From assembly GCF_014529985.1 (NCBI RefSeq), contig NZ_JACVMU010000001.1:124001-188000 (forward strand): 64,000 bases of DNA, written 5' to 3'. Positions 20,898-30,035 of this stretch are shown one piece after another. The notes under the pieces are model-generated. The model saw only the letters and a program-made list of their open reading frames with translations, ran no database searches and was not told the origin of the DNA. Numbering within the stretch: position 1 is the stretch's first letter; every line of letters starts with the position of its first letter. The stretch is from Leucobacter sp. cx-42 (GTDB lineage: Bacteria > Actinomycetota > Actinomycetes > Actinomycetales > Microbacteriaceae). Both the position numbers and the translations under genes were made by a program.

Positions 20898-21523
20898 TTC
20901 GCTCCCCCGGTTGCGCCGTGGTACCGCTGCTGTGCAGCAAGCAGGCCGTCGGTAATGACGCGCTCGGTGGCGTCTGCCGCGTCTTCAATGAGCACCGCAA
21001 GCGAGGACTTCTCAGACGAGCCGAAGGGCTTAAGGACGAAGTCGGCGACGTCCTGCTGTCCCGGCGGGCGACCGATGCCAATACGCACGCGAGTGAACTC
21101 GGGAGTACCGAGCGCCTTCGCGATGTCGCGCAGGCCATTGTGGCCACCGTGACCGCCACCGGTCTTGAGCTTGATGGTATCGAAGGGAATGTCGAGCTCA
21201 TCGTGCAGCACGATCAGTCGATCTGGCGCAATGTCGAAGTACTTCGCGAGCGCCGAAACCGGGCCGCCAGAAGTGTTCATGTACCCGTTCGACTTCGCAA
21301 GAATGAGCTTCGGCCCGCCCGGCACGAGTCGCCCCTCTGCCACGCGAGAATTGGTTTTGTGTGGAGAGAATTTTGCGCCCATACGGTTCGCGAGCACATC
21401 GAGGGCCATCTGCCCCACGTTGTGTCGCGTTGCCTCGTACTTCGCGCCCGGATTACCGAGCCCTACGACCAGCCAGTTGTCTGTCGCCACGTCTGCAGTC
21501 ACTTTCCGGCGTCTCCACCACAT
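20894..21523 (-). CDS. pth: Peptidyl-tRNA hydrolase
   Basis: Recycles tRNA from drop-off peptidyl-tRNA. Signature pieces are LVVGLGNPGAKYEATRHNVG with the catalytic His, KSNGYMNTSG, HDELDIPFDTIKLKTGGGHGGHNGLRD and RVRIGIGRPP. Total length fits the family; the first about 14 residues (MWWRRRKVTADVAT) are extra, and a GTG at codon 8 is an alternative start. It lies between rplY and mfd, the usual actinobacterial order. Confidence 0.95.
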   Translation of the reverse strand: MWWRRRKVTADVATDNWLVVGLGNPGAKYEATRHNVGQMALDVLANRMGAKFSPHKTNSRVAEGRLVPGGPKLILAKSNGYMNTSGGPVSALAKYFDIAPDRLIVLHDELDIPFDTIKLKTGGGHGGHNGLRDIAKALGTPEFTRVRIGIGRPPGQQDVADFVLKPFGSSEKSSLAVLIEDAADATERVITDGLLAAQQRYHGATGGAK

Positions 21524-21562
21524 ATTGCGTCGTCTCTATCGAGTCTGTTCAGATACGAGAAG

Positions 21563-21621
21563 AACCCGTTGAGTGGGCTTGCGCCCACTCAACGGGTTCA
21601 CTCACACACCGAGGTGTGTGA
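21563..21621 (-). terminator. Double hairpin terminator after rplY
   Basis: A perfect 16-bp stem (21563-21578 with 21583-21598, loop TTGC) is preceded on the minus strand by a small CACACAC/GTGTGTG hairpin that starts a few bases after the rplY stop codon. A weak U-tract (CTTCTCGT) follows. Confidence 0.82.
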
Positions 21622-21623
21622 AA

Positions 21624-22196
21624 TTACTCTGCAGCCTCTTCGTCAGCTGCTGCGCCACCGCGGGGAGCGGAGACGTGAGCAACGAGCTGGTCTGCGGGGT
21701 CGAGGAGGGTTGCGCCCTTGGGGAGCTCAACATCGCCTGCGAGAACCTGTGCGCCACCCTCGAGGCCCTCAACGCTGACCTGAACTGCGTCAGGGATAGC
21801 GGTTGCGGGAACGCTCAGGCGGATGGTGTTGAGGTCCTGGAGAGCGCTGTTGCCCGAGAAGGGCTCGCCAACCATGTGGAGGGGAACCTCTACGTCGACG
21901 GTCTCGCCCTTCTTGACGATGAGGAGGTCAACGTGCTCGATGATCTGCGTAACTGCGTCCTTCTGGACGTCCTTTACGAGAACGAGAGTCGACTTGCCGT
22001 TCACGTCGAGCTCGATGATCGAGTTCGCCTGGCGGATGATGAGGCTCAGCGGGTGGGTCTCAACCGAAGCGTGAACGGGATCGGTGCCGTGGCCGTAAAC
22101 GACAACGGGGGTACGCTTTGCAGCACGGAGCTGACGAGCAGCACCCTTACCGAACTTCTCGCGGAGCTCTGCAACAAGCTTGTTCGTCTCAGTCAT
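21624..22196 (-). CDS. rplY: 50S ribosomal protein L25, general stress (CTC) form
   Basis: Binds 5S rRNA. The N-terminal L25 domain is GKGAARQLRAAKRTPVVVYG onward (residues about 12-95), followed by the TL5/CTC C-terminal domain (VDVEVPLHMVGEP to about residue 180) and an acidic Ala/Glu tail (AAADEEAAE). I chose the ATG of MTETNKLVAELR, which has an AAGGAAGGAAG site in front; upstream in-frame codons look non-coding. Confidence 0.95.
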   Translation of the reverse strand: MTETNKLVAELREKFGKGAARQLRAAKRTPVVVYGHGTDPVHASVETHPLSLIIRQANSIIELDVNGKSTLVLVKDVQKDAVTQIIEHVDLLIVKKGETVDVEVPLHMVGEPFSGNSALQDLNTIRLSVPATAIPDAVQVSVEGLEGGAQVLAGDVELPKGATLLDPADQLVAHVSAPRGGAAADEEAAE

Positions 22197-22354
22197 GGGA
22201 CTTCCTTCCTTTTGGGCGCAACGCCCAGTGTCTCTGACGGTAACCCGCCGGTGGTGTACACGCAGCAGGCCCAGAAGGGTCCGTGACCGCGTCGATAACG
22301 GGCGCGAACGCCCCTCGCCGAAGTACAGCAACCAATCTTACACGACTTTGAAAC

Positions 22355-23149
22355 TTAGTCGTTCCACGACCAGATGTCATCACCGCGGAGCGATGCATCA
22401 GCGCCACCATCGCAGTAGATCACCTGGCCAGCCATGTGCGTGTTCTCAACGTTGGTGAGCCACACGAGAACGTCAACGATCGACTGCGCAGGCTGGTGGT
22501 AATTCAGGGGCATCGGAACGTTTGCGTCAACCATCGCGCGACCCTCGGGCGTCGCGAGAAGCTTCTCGGTCATCGGGGTGATCACGGTGCCGGGAGCAAC
22601 CGCGTTCAGCGCGATGCCATTGCCAGCCCAGGTCGGGGTGATCGACTCACGGCGTACCCAACGAGCGAGTGCTCGCTTCGAAGAAGGGTAGGTGGTGTAG
22701 CCAGCCTCGGGACCCTGTGCGACATAAGTCTCAGCAATCTCAAGCGCCTGTGCCTCGTCACCGGCAAGCTGGGCCTCGACAAGCTCAGCCGAGTTTGCCT
22801 GGAGCGACGCCATCGACGAGACAACAGCTGCGCGGGGAGCGTCTGACTTCTTGAGTGCGGGAACGAGGTGTTCGAGCAGCTCAGTCACGCCGAAGTAGTT
22901 GATCGAAACGGTCTTTGCGATGGGAGCCGAGATGCCGGCACACGCAATGACACCGTCGATGGCGCCATCTGCGAGCTCCATTGCACGGGTAGCTGCATCC
23001 TTGCGGCCTGCTGCGGTTGAGAGATCAGCCTCTACCTCAACATCACGGAGGTCGATACCAATCACGCGGTCACCGCGATCGCGAAGAGTCTTTGCAGTAG
23101 CCGCACCGATACCCGAAGCCGAACCGGTCACAACATATGTACGAGCCAT
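22355..23149 (-). CDS. Short-chain dehydrogenase/reductase
   Basis: A 264-residue classical SDR. The nucleotide-binding TGSASGIGAAT is at residues 8-18, the catalytic Ser in VVSSMAS and the YPSSK active-site Tyr/Lys are present, followed by NAVAPGTVITPM. The Asp in GIDLRDVE after strand 2 favours NAD(H). The sequence resembles the hydroxysteroid dehydrogenase/carbonyl reductase subgroup with a long segment before the YxxxK; the substrate is unknown. It starts behind an AAGGAG site. The neighbouring MarR gene on the same strand is a likely regulator. Confidence 0.85.
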   Translation of the reverse strand: MARTYVVTGSASGIGAATAKTLRDRGDRVIGIDLRDVEVEADLSTAAGRKDAATRAMELADGAIDGVIACAGISAPIAKTVSINYFGVTELLEHLVPALKKSDAPRAAVVSSMASLQANSAELVEAQLAGDEAQALEIAETYVAQGPEAGYTTYPSSKRALARWVRRESITPTWAGNGIALNAVAPGTVITPMTEKLLATPEGRAMVDANVPMPLNYHQPAQSIVDVLVWLTNVENTHMAGQVIYCDGGADASLRGDDIWSWND

Positions 23150-23240
23150 GATTTTCTCCTTAGTAAATAACGCTTGCTTGTGGCGAACGTTCTTCCTTGC
23201 CCCCGGCCGGGGCCGCCAGGCAGCCACGTGGCTCCCTGGG

Positions 23241-23702
23241 TTATTCGCGCAACCTCTGCACGAGGTTGCTTGCAGCCGCAGTGACCCGTGTGATCTCTGC
23301 GGAAGTCATATCTTCGGTCGCACGCGCGACGTGTTCGACACCAGCTTCAACCAATGCGGCATACATTGCCGCGCCAGCTTCAGTCAGTGAAACGACGATT
23401 GAGCGGCCATCCTGAGATGAGCGGGTGCGCGCCACGAGGCCCGCCGATTCGAGCCGCGCGAGCAGCTTGCTCGTGGTAGGTCGCGTGAGACCGAGGTACG
23501 TTGCGCACTCAGCAGGGCGCAACTCTCCCCCAGCGAGACCCATTGAGTACAGCGCCCGCACATCATTCGCTGAAACGTCAAAACCCAGCTCGCGCGCATA
23601 TGCAAGCTGGGTGTTATCTGATGTCCACTGTCGCACGAGAGCAACAACAGCTTCGAGAAGTTCTCGAACTGATTGGTCGCGCGATTCGGTTTCCATAGTC
23701 AT
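23241..23702 (-). CDS. MarR-family transcriptional regulator
   Basis: A winged helix-turn-helix regulator of 153 residues. The DNA-reading part is ECATYLGLTRPTTSKLLARLE, followed by the wing ARTRSSQDGRSIVVSLTEAG. The start at MTMETES has a GGAG site 7 bases ahead. The gene precedes the SDR on the same strand, and a perfect palindromic operator lies right upstream, so autoregulation and control of the SDR is a fair inference. Confidence 0.88.
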   Translation of the reverse strand: MTMETESRDQSVRELLEAVVALVRQWTSDNTQLAYARELGFDVSANDVRALYSMGLAGGELRPAECATYLGLTRPTTSKLLARLESAGLVARTRSSQDGRSIVVSLTEAGAAMYAALVEAGVEHVARATEDMTSAEITRVTAAASNLVQRLRE

Positions 23703-23714
23703 AAGATTACTCCG

Positions 23715-23735
23715 ATAGTTGCCAAAAGCAACTAT
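23715..23735. promoter_or_regulatory. Palindromic operator upstream of the MarR gene
   Basis: The 21-bp sequence ATAGTTGC-CAAAA-GCAACTAT is a perfect 8-bp inverted repeat with a 5-base spacer, close to the TTGC-N5-GCAA pattern of many MarR sites. It sits 12 bases upstream of the regulator's start codon. Confidence 0.7.
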
Positions 23736-23865
23736 TATTTTCACTCGGGAATGTCTCGATACCGAAACACTTTCGCCCGATAGATGTTTTGACATCAAAA
23801 AACTATGCTGCGCAACGGATCCGCGCACGCACCGCTTCCGACGCCACGATAATTTCGCCCCAGAA

Positions 23866-23908
23866 AATGACACAGACCCGGCACACCATGTGGTGTGCCG
23901 GGTCTGTG
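23866..23908 (-). terminator. Intrinsic terminator after prs
   Basis: A perfect 18-bp stem (23871-23888 with 23891-23908, apex TG) is followed on the minus strand by TCATTTTCTGG, a U-containing tail. It lies 14 bases after the prs stop codon. Confidence 0.88.
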
Positions 23909-23922
23909 CCATTCAGGAAACC

Positions 23923-24900
23923 TTACGCAGCGCCCTCGAACATCGACGTCACTGAGCCATCCTCGAAGACCTCGTGAATCGCCTTAGCGAGCAACGGAGC
24001 AATGGGAAGCACGGTGAGCTTCTCGAAGCGCTTCTCTTCGGGAACCGGGAGGGTGTCGGTGACAACAACCTGGTCGATGAAGTCCTGCGAGAGGTACTCA
24101 GTAGCCTTGCCCGAGAAGATTGCGTGCGTGCAAGCGATGGTGACGCCACGAGCGCCATTCGCCTTCAGCGCGCCAGCAGCCTTGGCAATCGTCCCACCGG
24201 TGTCGATCATGTCGTCAACAACCACGCACCACTTGTCCTTCACATCGCCAACGATGTCGTGGACGGTGACCTGGTTCGGAACGAGCGGATCACGGCGCTT
24301 GTGGATGATCGCGAGCGGCGCATCGAGCTTGTCGCTCCACACGTCAGCAACACGAACACGACCCATATCGGGCGAAACAACGCACAGGTCATCGCGGTCG
24401 ATGGTCTTCTTGAAGTGCTCGAGCAGCACGGGCATTGCAAAGAGGTGATCGACAGGACCGTCGAAGAAGCCCTGGATCTGCGAAGCGTGAAGATCGACCG
24501 ACATGATGCGGTCCGCGCCTGCAGCCTTGAAGAGGTCAGCAACGAGACGTGCCGAAATCGGCTCGCGGCCACGGCCCTTCTTGTCCTGGCGCGAGTACGG
24601 GTAGAACGGTGCCACCACGGTGATGCGCTTTGCCGAAGCACGCTTCAGGGCATCAACCATAATGAGCTGCTCCATCAGCCACTCATTGATGGGGTTCGTG
24701 TGGGACTGAATCACAAACGCGTCAGCGCCGCGGACACTCTCATCGAAACGTGCGTACAGCTCGCCATTGGCGAAGGTACGTGCGTCAGTGGGAACAAGCT
24801 CGGCTCCCAGCTCTGCGGCAACCTGCTCCGCGAGCTCGGGGTATGCCCGTCCCGTAATCAAGACGAGCTTCTTCTGACCCGCCATCTCGATTTTGCTCAT
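23923..24900 (-). CDS. prs: Ribose-phosphate pyrophosphokinase (PRPP synthetase)
   Basis: Makes PRPP from ribose-5-phosphate and ATP. The 325 residues are the class I length. Diagnostic pieces are ANGELYARFDESVRG, YARQDKK-like YSRQDKKGRGREPISARL, SVDLHASQIQGFFD and the PRPP-binding loop VVVDDMIDTGGTI. It lies 5 bases after glmU, the usual operon. Confidence 0.97.
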   Translation of the reverse strand: MSKIEMAGQKKLVLITGRAYPELAEQVAAELGAELVPTDARTFANGELYARFDESVRGADAFVIQSHTNPINEWLMEQLIMVDALKRASAKRITVVAPFYPYSRQDKKGRGREPISARLVADLFKAAGADRIMSVDLHASQIQGFFDGPVDHLFAMPVLLEHFKKTIDRDDLCVVSPDMGRVRVADVWSDKLDAPLAIIHKRRDPLVPNQVTVHDIVGDVKDKWCVVVDDMIDTGGTIAKAAGALKANGARGVTIACTHAIFSGKATEYLSQDFIDQVVVTDTLPVPEEKRFEKLTVLPIAPLLAKAIHEVFEDGSVTSMFEGAA

Positions 24901-24905
24901 GTGAG

Positions 24906-26348
24906 TTACTCTACGCTGCCCTTCGCATGTTCTGCTCGCTCCGCCGCTTCTGCGGAAGCGGTACCTGACCTATTTTCGGCTACCCAACCAACGATGTTTC
25001 GCTGAGGGGAGACACTCATCGCGAGAGAGCCAGCAGGCACTCCCTTACGTACTACTGTACCGGCCGCCGTATACACGCCGTCCTCGACCGTCACCGGTGC
25101 AATAAGCACGTTCTTAGAGCCGATACGCACTGCGTCACCGATGACCGTGCGATGCTTGTTGACTCCGTCATAGTTTGCGACGATCGTGCCGGCACCAACA
25201 TTGCTGCCGGTACCGATCTCGGTATCGCCGATGTAGCTCAGGTGCGGCACCTTGCTGCCATCACCAATCTGCGAGTTCTTCACTTCTACGAACGCGCCGA
25301 TCTTTCCCTTCGACCCAAGCTCAGTGCCGGGGCGAATAAAGCTGAAGGGGCCAACCTCTGCGCCAGCGCCGATCACAGCGAGCGTTGCCTCGCTGCGGCG
25401 AATCTTTGCCCCCTCGCCAACCTCGCAATCGACGAGCGTGGTGTCGGGGCCAATCTGCGCACCAGTGGCGATGGTTGTTGCGCCCTGCAAGTGGGTGTTC
25501 GGACGCACAACGACGTCAGGCGCGATAGACACGTCTGCATCGATCCAGGTGGTCGTCGGATCCTGAATGGTGACGCCCGCGCGCTGGTGGGCCTCAACAG
25601 TGCGAGCGTTGAGCTCGCGACCAACGGCCGACAGCTGCACACGATCATTCACACCGGCGATCAGCCAGTGATCGTGCGTGGAAACCGCATCAACACGACC
25701 GCCACCAGCAAGGATGCGGCTCGCCGCGTCGGTGAGGTACTTCTCAGCCTGCGCGTTGTTCGTGTCGATCTGCGCGAGGGCTGCCTCAAGTGAACGACGC
25801 GCAAACACGTAGATGCCACCGTTGATCTCGGTGATCTTGCGCTGCGCGTCGGTTGCGTCCTTCTCTTCAACGATGCCGGTCATTGCGCCGGTCTCGTCGC
25901 GGAGAATACGGCCAAGGCCGGTCGGGTTCGCGAAGATCGCCGAGAGGATCGTCATCTCGCGGCCCTCTGCACGGTGGCCAGCGACGAGCGACTCGAGCGT
26001 TGCCACGTCGATCAGGGGCACATCGCCCGAAAGCACAACAACGGTGCCGTCGAATGCTGCGGGAAGTGCCGCGAGCGCCTGTTCAACGGCGCGGCCGGTG
26101 CCGGGAATCTCGTCCTGGTCAACGATCACCGTTGCATCTGCGTGCTCCAGAATCGCTCCCGCGACGCGCTCACGTTCGTGGCGCACGACAGCGATGACCT
26201 GCTCTGGCGCAAGGCCAGCCGCGGTGTCGAGCACGTGCGCGATCAGTGAGCGACCGCCAATCGGGTGCAGCACCTTCGGAAGCGTCGACTTCATGCGGGT
26301 GCCCTGACCCGCTGCAAGAATAATGACCGCGAGCGAGTGCTCTGCCAT
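24906..26348 (-). CDS. glmU: Bifunctional N-acetylglucosamine-1-phosphate uridyltransferase / glucosamine-1-phosphate acetyltransferase
   Basis: Makes UDP-GlcNAc for cell-wall synthesis. The N-terminal pyrophosphorylase has LAAGQGTRMKSTLPKVLHPI and GDVPLI; a left-handed beta-helix of hexapeptide repeats follows from about residue 255 with the acetyltransferase loop GTIVANYDGVNKHRT. Length is about 480 residues. I chose the ATG of MAEHSLAVIILA; upstream in-frame residues are unlikely. Confidence 0.95.
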   Translation of the reverse strand: MAEHSLAVIILAAGQGTRMKSTLPKVLHPIGGRSLIAHVLDTAAGLAPEQVIAVVRHERERVAGAILEHADATVIVDQDEIPGTGRAVEQALAALPAAFDGTVVVLSGDVPLIDVATLESLVAGHRAEGREMTILSAIFANPTGLGRILRDETGAMTGIVEEKDATDAQRKITEINGGIYVFARRSLEAALAQIDTNNAQAEKYLTDAASRILAGGGRVDAVSTHDHWLIAGVNDRVQLSAVGRELNARTVEAHQRAGVTIQDPTTTWIDADVSIAPDVVVRPNTHLQGATTIATGAQIGPDTTLVDCEVGEGAKIRRSEATLAVIGAGAEVGPFSFIRPGTELGSKGKIGAFVEVKNSQIGDGSKVPHLSYIGDTEIGTGSNVGAGTIVANYDGVNKHRTVIGDAVRIGSKNVLIAPVTVEDGVYTAAGTVVRKGVPAGSLAMSVSPQRNIVGWVAENRSGTASAEAAERAEHAKGSVE

Positions 26349-26449
26349 ACTGATTGGTCCTTCCCTAACCGGAATGCCGTTCAACGTGTTTTGCAGCCGC
26401 TTAGCACCCACCGGACACCAAACTGCACCCACCAGTTTACCCCTGGTTG

Positions 26450-26521
26450 CTCCGCCTCCAGGATTCGAACCTGAACCTCACAGCTCCAAAGGCTGTCGTG
26501 CTGCCATTACACTAAGGCGGA
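26450..26521 (-). tRNA. tRNA-Gln (anticodon TTG)
   Basis: The minus strand reads a complete cloverleaf: acceptor TCCGCCT/AGGCGGA, D arm with TAATGGCAGC, anticodon stem ACAGC-CTTTGGA-GCTGT giving anticodon TTG, and T arm GGTTCGAATCC. The discriminator base is G and CCA is not encoded. Confidence 0.97.
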
Positions 26522-26598
26522 CCGTGCGAAATGCACGCGTTACAGTCTGCCAGAAAACGCACATGCGCGTGGGACGTGTTGGGACGATAATAGAGATC

Positions 26599-27135
26599 AT
26601 GCACGCACAGGACGAAGTTTCAGGGATCATCTCCGCCTGGACGGACGCTCGCCCAGATCTCGATTTCGGTCCACTTGCGGTGTTTTCTCGCCTTTCTCGC
26701 GTCGCGAAGCACCTTGATCGTGCTCGCGCGCAGGCATTCGAGCGCTCAGGCCTGAGCTCGTGGGAGTTCGACGTACTCTCGGTGTTGCGGCGCAGCGGCG
26801 CGCCGTTCCGCCAAAGTCCGAAGCTGCTCGTTCGCGCGACCATGGTGTCAAGCGGCACCATGACCAACCGAATTGACCGGATGGCAGAGCGCGGGCTCGT
26901 TCGCCGCCTCACCGATCCCAACGACGGCCGTGGTGTTCTCGTTGAGATGACGGTCGACGGACTCACGCTCGTGGACGCGGCGATGACCCGTCTCACCAAT
27001 GCTGAGGAACAAATGCTTGGCGGCGTGTCACGCGGTGAGCGCGAGCGGCTCGCTGCGCTGCTCCGCAAGCTTGGCCAGAGCATTGACCGCTATGAGCCGA
27101 TCACTGAACCCATCAAAATTGTTGAGGGCGTCTGA
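26599..27135 (+). CDS. MarR-family transcriptional regulator
   Basis: A winged helix-turn-helix protein of 178 residues. The recognition region is PKLLVRATMVSSGTMTNRIDRM, followed by the wing VRRLTDPNDGRGVLVEMT. The SGLSSWEFDVLSVLRRSG stretch ahead of it is the typical dimer/helix region. It diverges from tRNA-Gln and converges on the amidase gene. Its target is not obvious. Confidence 0.87.
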   Translation: MHAQDEVSGIISAWTDARPDLDFGPLAVFSRLSRVAKHLDRARAQAFERSGLSSWEFDVLSVLRRSGAPFRQSPKLLVRATMVSSGTMTNRIDRMAERGLVRRLTDPNDGRGVLVEMTVDGLTLVDAAMTRLTNAEEQMLGGVSRGERERLAALLRKLGQSIDRYEPITEPIKIVEGV

Positions 27136-27178
27136 TCCCTCGGTAGTGACGCGCACTGGCTCTCATTTCCAGGCGCGA

Positions 27179-27220
27179 AAACGGGGGCTGATCGTGGTGT
27201 TCCACGTTCAGCCCCCGTTT
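27179..27220. terminator. Bidirectional terminator between MarR and amidase genes
   Basis: A 19-bp stem with one mismatch (AAACGGGGGCTG... paired to ...CAGCCCCCGTTT) and a 4-base loop. A-rich and T-rich flanks on the two sides give a U-tract in both directions. Confidence 0.88.
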
Positions 27221-27243
27221 CTATCCACTGAGGTTGCCCGGTA

Positions 27244-28911
27244 TTACAGGGCAGGGGTTGCTGCAGGTGCCTGACGGAGCGATCCCGATCCGCCAGCCTC
27301 AAATGCGGCCGCGTATGCGAGCAGTTCGGGGTCCGAATATGCGCGACCAGCAAAGGTCAGGCCGACAGGCACACCGATGTCAGACATGACACCCATCGCG
27401 ACGGTCACGGTCGGCACACCGAGGTGGCGAATCGCATAGTTGCCGTTCGAGAAGAAGACACCGTTTGACCACGCGTGATCTGCAGCTTCGACGTCGCGCT
27501 CGGCATTCTCACGACCAGCATCAGCGTTCGCAGGGAACACGACGCCGTCGAAGTTGTTCTCGGTGAGCCAGGTCTCGAAGAGATCTTCGCGCAGCTGCAC
27601 CAGCGCGCGGAGGCCGTCGGCGAAGTCATCGCGGGTGCGCGGATCAGGGATGCCAGCACGTGCGTACGCGACGGTCGCGCGGTACCGGTTTTCGTAGTCC
27701 TCGACCTCCTCGTAGCGGTCAGGCAGCGTGCCGGGAGGCTGCGGGAAGATCGTGTCAGGATCGACCGCACCGAGGTTCGGGATCGTAGGATCGCCGTTTG
27801 CACGGAGGAAATCATCCCAGCCAAACGCGAGGAAGTCGGTGAACTCGGTGTCCATCCATCCCTCGGGCAGCACGCCGAGCTCGCCAACATTTTCCTGGCC
27901 CGGACGGTTGCCCTCATAGCGCTCGATGAGCGGGAAATCAGTCTCGACAACGGTCGCCCCGAGCTCCTCGAAGCGCGCACGGGCGTTCTCCCAGAGCGCG
28001 ATGACTGAGGGACGAACCTCGATCGGGAAGTTCGGATCCTTACCAAGGTACATCTTCGGGATCGCGAAGCGCTTGCCGGCGAGCGACGCGTCTGCGGCGA
28101 GCGCAAGGTAGCTCTCAGGGCGGTGCTCGCTCGGCTTCGGCAGCGCAACTGCCGACTGGTTGCGCCAGAAGTCGCCGCGGGTGTTTTCGTCGTCCTGCAC
28201 GAGGACGTCGAGGAGGCGAAGCATGTCTGGCATCGAGCGAGTGTGCGGCACAACGACGTCGCGTGCGGGGAACAGCGGCCAGTTGCCGCGGATCGACAGC
28301 ACGCCCCACGACGGCGTGTACGCGCAGAGGCCGGTGTTCGATGCGGGGCTACGACCCGACGAAACGGTCTCTTCACCCATTCCGAAGACGCCCATGCTCG
28401 TTGCAGTGGCGACACCGGAGCCGTTCGACGACCCTGACGCGTATGCCGCTGCGAGGTAGTCACGGTTGTACGGGTTCTCTGCGCGTCCGTAGACGCCGCG
28501 CTGCATGCCGCCGTCTGCCATGGGCGGCATGTTGGTCTTGCCGATGAGCACTGCCCCTGCTTCGAGGAGCTTCTCAACCGAGAATGCGTTCCACTGCGCG
28601 GTGAGGTGCTCGAACGCAGGTGAACCTGACGCGACGGTCAGGCCCTTCACCATGTATGAATCCTTGACGGTGAAGGGAACACCTTCAAGCGCGCGGGCAG
28701 TACCGGCCGCCCAGCGACGGTCAGATTCCTCTGCCTGAGCAATGGCTTCAGGGTTCATGACGACGACCGCATGGAGGCCGTCTGCGCCGGTGTCGTACGC
28801 CTCAATCCGCGATAACGATGCGCGAACGAGCTCCACACTGGTGGTGGTTCCTGCACTGAGCGCACCCAGCACATCTTCGATCGACGCTTCGACAATCTCG
28901 AACTTGGTCAT
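27244..28911 (-). CDS. Amidase (amidase-signature family)
   Basis: A 555-residue hydrolase of the amidase-signature family, with a Ser-cisSer-Lys triad. The Lys is in VPFTVKDSYMVKG, the Gly/Ser-rich stretch is ASGSSNGSGVATA and the nucleophile Ser lies in GEETVSSGRSPAS. The substrate is unknown; family members hydrolyse aliphatic or aryl amides. No signal peptide. The start follows a GGAGG site. It ends a short gap after the LysR regulator on the same strand, so it may belong to the LysR cluster. Confidence 0.87.
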   Translation of the reverse strand: MTKFEIVEASIEDVLGALSAGTTTSVELVRASLSRIEAYDTGADGLHAVVVMNPEAIAQAEESDRRWAAGTARALEGVPFTVKDSYMVKGLTVASGSPAFEHLTAQWNAFSVEKLLEAGAVLIGKTNMPPMADGGMQRGVYGRAENPYNRDYLAAAYASGSSNGSGVATATSMGVFGMGEETVSSGRSPASNTGLCAYTPSWGVLSIRGNWPLFPARDVVVPHTRSMPDMLRLLDVLVQDDENTRGDFWRNQSAVALPKPSEHRPESYLALAADASLAGKRFAIPKMYLGKDPNFPIEVRPSVIALWENARARFEELGATVVETDFPLIERYEGNRPGQENVGELGVLPEGWMDTEFTDFLAFGWDDFLRANGDPTIPNLGAVDPDTIFPQPPGTLPDRYEEVEDYENRYRATVAYARAGIPDPRTRDDFADGLRALVQLREDLFETWLTENNFDGVVFPANADAGRENAERDVEAADHAWSNGVFFSNGNYAIRHLGVPTVTVAMGVMSDIGVPVGLTFAGRAYSDPELLAYAAAFEAGGSGSLRQAPAATPAL

Positions 28912-29003
28912 TTCGCCTCCTACTCGACGGTGAGATTGGAACAAGTGTTCCACAATTGGGAAACTGTGGCGAATCGCGTTCATTTTCGCGTGTTCGGATC
29001 CGC

Positions 29004-29945
29004 TCACAGGTGCGGCTGAGGACCGCGGGACGGGTGCGAATCTTGGTGCGCGGATCGCGCTGCCGCGATCCGCTGCATGATTTCCCCGAGCCACTGGGCA
29101 GCGGCTGGGGCTCCTTCGCTTCGTGTCACGAACGATACACGGCGATCGCCGAGCGGCTGCACGGTGGCACGCAGATCGACGTCGAAGTCGAGGTCGACCG
29201 CAGCCCTCGTCGTGAGCGCGAGGCCGAGCCCAGATTCAACAAGACCGTGGATCATGTACGCATCATCGGTGCGAACGAGCGCGCGCACCTCCCGACCGAT
29301 GCCGCCGAACACGCGCTTGAGCACGCGGTCGGATGCCTCGTCGCCAGCGCGGCTCGCCATCCAACCGACATCGGTCAGCTCGGTGAGGTCGAGCATGCCA
29401 CGCTTTGCCCACTCGCTCCCCTCGCCCACGAGCACGCGGTACGGCTCGGACAGGAGTGGCACCGAGCTCAGGTCGGGACTCTCGAAGGCAGGCTCATCTG
29501 AGGTGTCGTAGATGATGCCAGCGTGTAGGTCACCCGCGCGCAGCAGACGGACAATTTCGGTCGGCTCACCCTCGGTGATCTCGATCCGCACCGAGGTTCG
29601 GCGCTGCAGTTCGGCCATCGCCGGCGGCAGCAGGCGAGAGCCAATCGAGGCGAACGTGCCAACGCGCAGGGTGACGACGCCGGCGTCGCGGCGATCCGCC
29701 ACTGCGCGCTCGGCCGCATCGAGGCGGTCAAGCACGGAAGCAATTTCCGTTGCGAAGAACTCGCCAATGGGCGTGAGTGTCGTGCCACCCCTGGTGCGCT
29801 CCACCAGCGGCGCCTGGAGATGGGCCTCGAGCGTGCGGAGATGGTGGGCAACCGTGGGCACGCCGTAGTGCAGCGCCTCTGCCGCGCGGGTCAGGCTGCC
29901 GGTGTCGCGCACCGCAAGCAGCACGCGAAACTGCTGAAGATTCAT
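29004..29945 (-). CDS. LysR-family transcriptional regulator
   Basis: The N-terminal winged helix is MNLQQFRVLLAVRDTGSLTRAAEALHY...; the reading helix around VPTVAHHLRTLEAHL and the following periplasmic-binding-like effector domain (about residues 90-300) give the LysR layout. 313 residues. The start at MNLQQF matches the family's usual first residues. It diverges from the decarboxylase gene, the classical arrangement for a LysR regulator and its target. The effector is unknown. Confidence 0.9.
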   Translation of the reverse strand: MNLQQFRVLLAVRDTGSLTRAAEALHYGVPTVAHHLRTLEAHLQAPLVERTRGGTTLTPIGEFFATEIASVLDRLDAAERAVADRRDAGVVTLRVGTFASIGSRLLPPAMAELQRRTSVRIEITEGEPTEIVRLLRAGDLHAGIIYDTSDEPAFESPDLSSVPLLSEPYRVLVGEGSEWAKRGMLDLTELTDVGWMASRAGDEASDRVLKRVFGGIGREVRALVRTDDAYMIHGLVESGLGLALTTRAAVDLDFDVDLRATVQPLGDRRVSFVTRSEGAPAAAQWLGEIMQRIAAARSAHQDSHPSRGPQPHL

Positions 29946-29956
29946 CACACATCCAT

Positions 29957-29969
29957 CGTATGACATACG
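29957..29969. promoter_or_regulatory. Perfect palindrome in the LysR-decarboxylase intergenic region
   Basis: CGTATG-A-CATACG is a 13-bp perfect palindrome located 11 bases upstream of lysR and about 66 bases upstream of the decarboxylase gene. A LysR operator is a plausible reading but not proven. Confidence 0.45.
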
Positions 29970-30035
29970 GAGTATTACACAGGCCTCGGGGTGTCTGATA
30001 TTCCGTACGTTGAACATTGGTGAGAATCTGCTTGC

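Noticed and set aside
26450-26521. tRNA-Gln as an attachment site for an island
   Set aside because: No integrase, direct repeat or phage gene is seen on either side.
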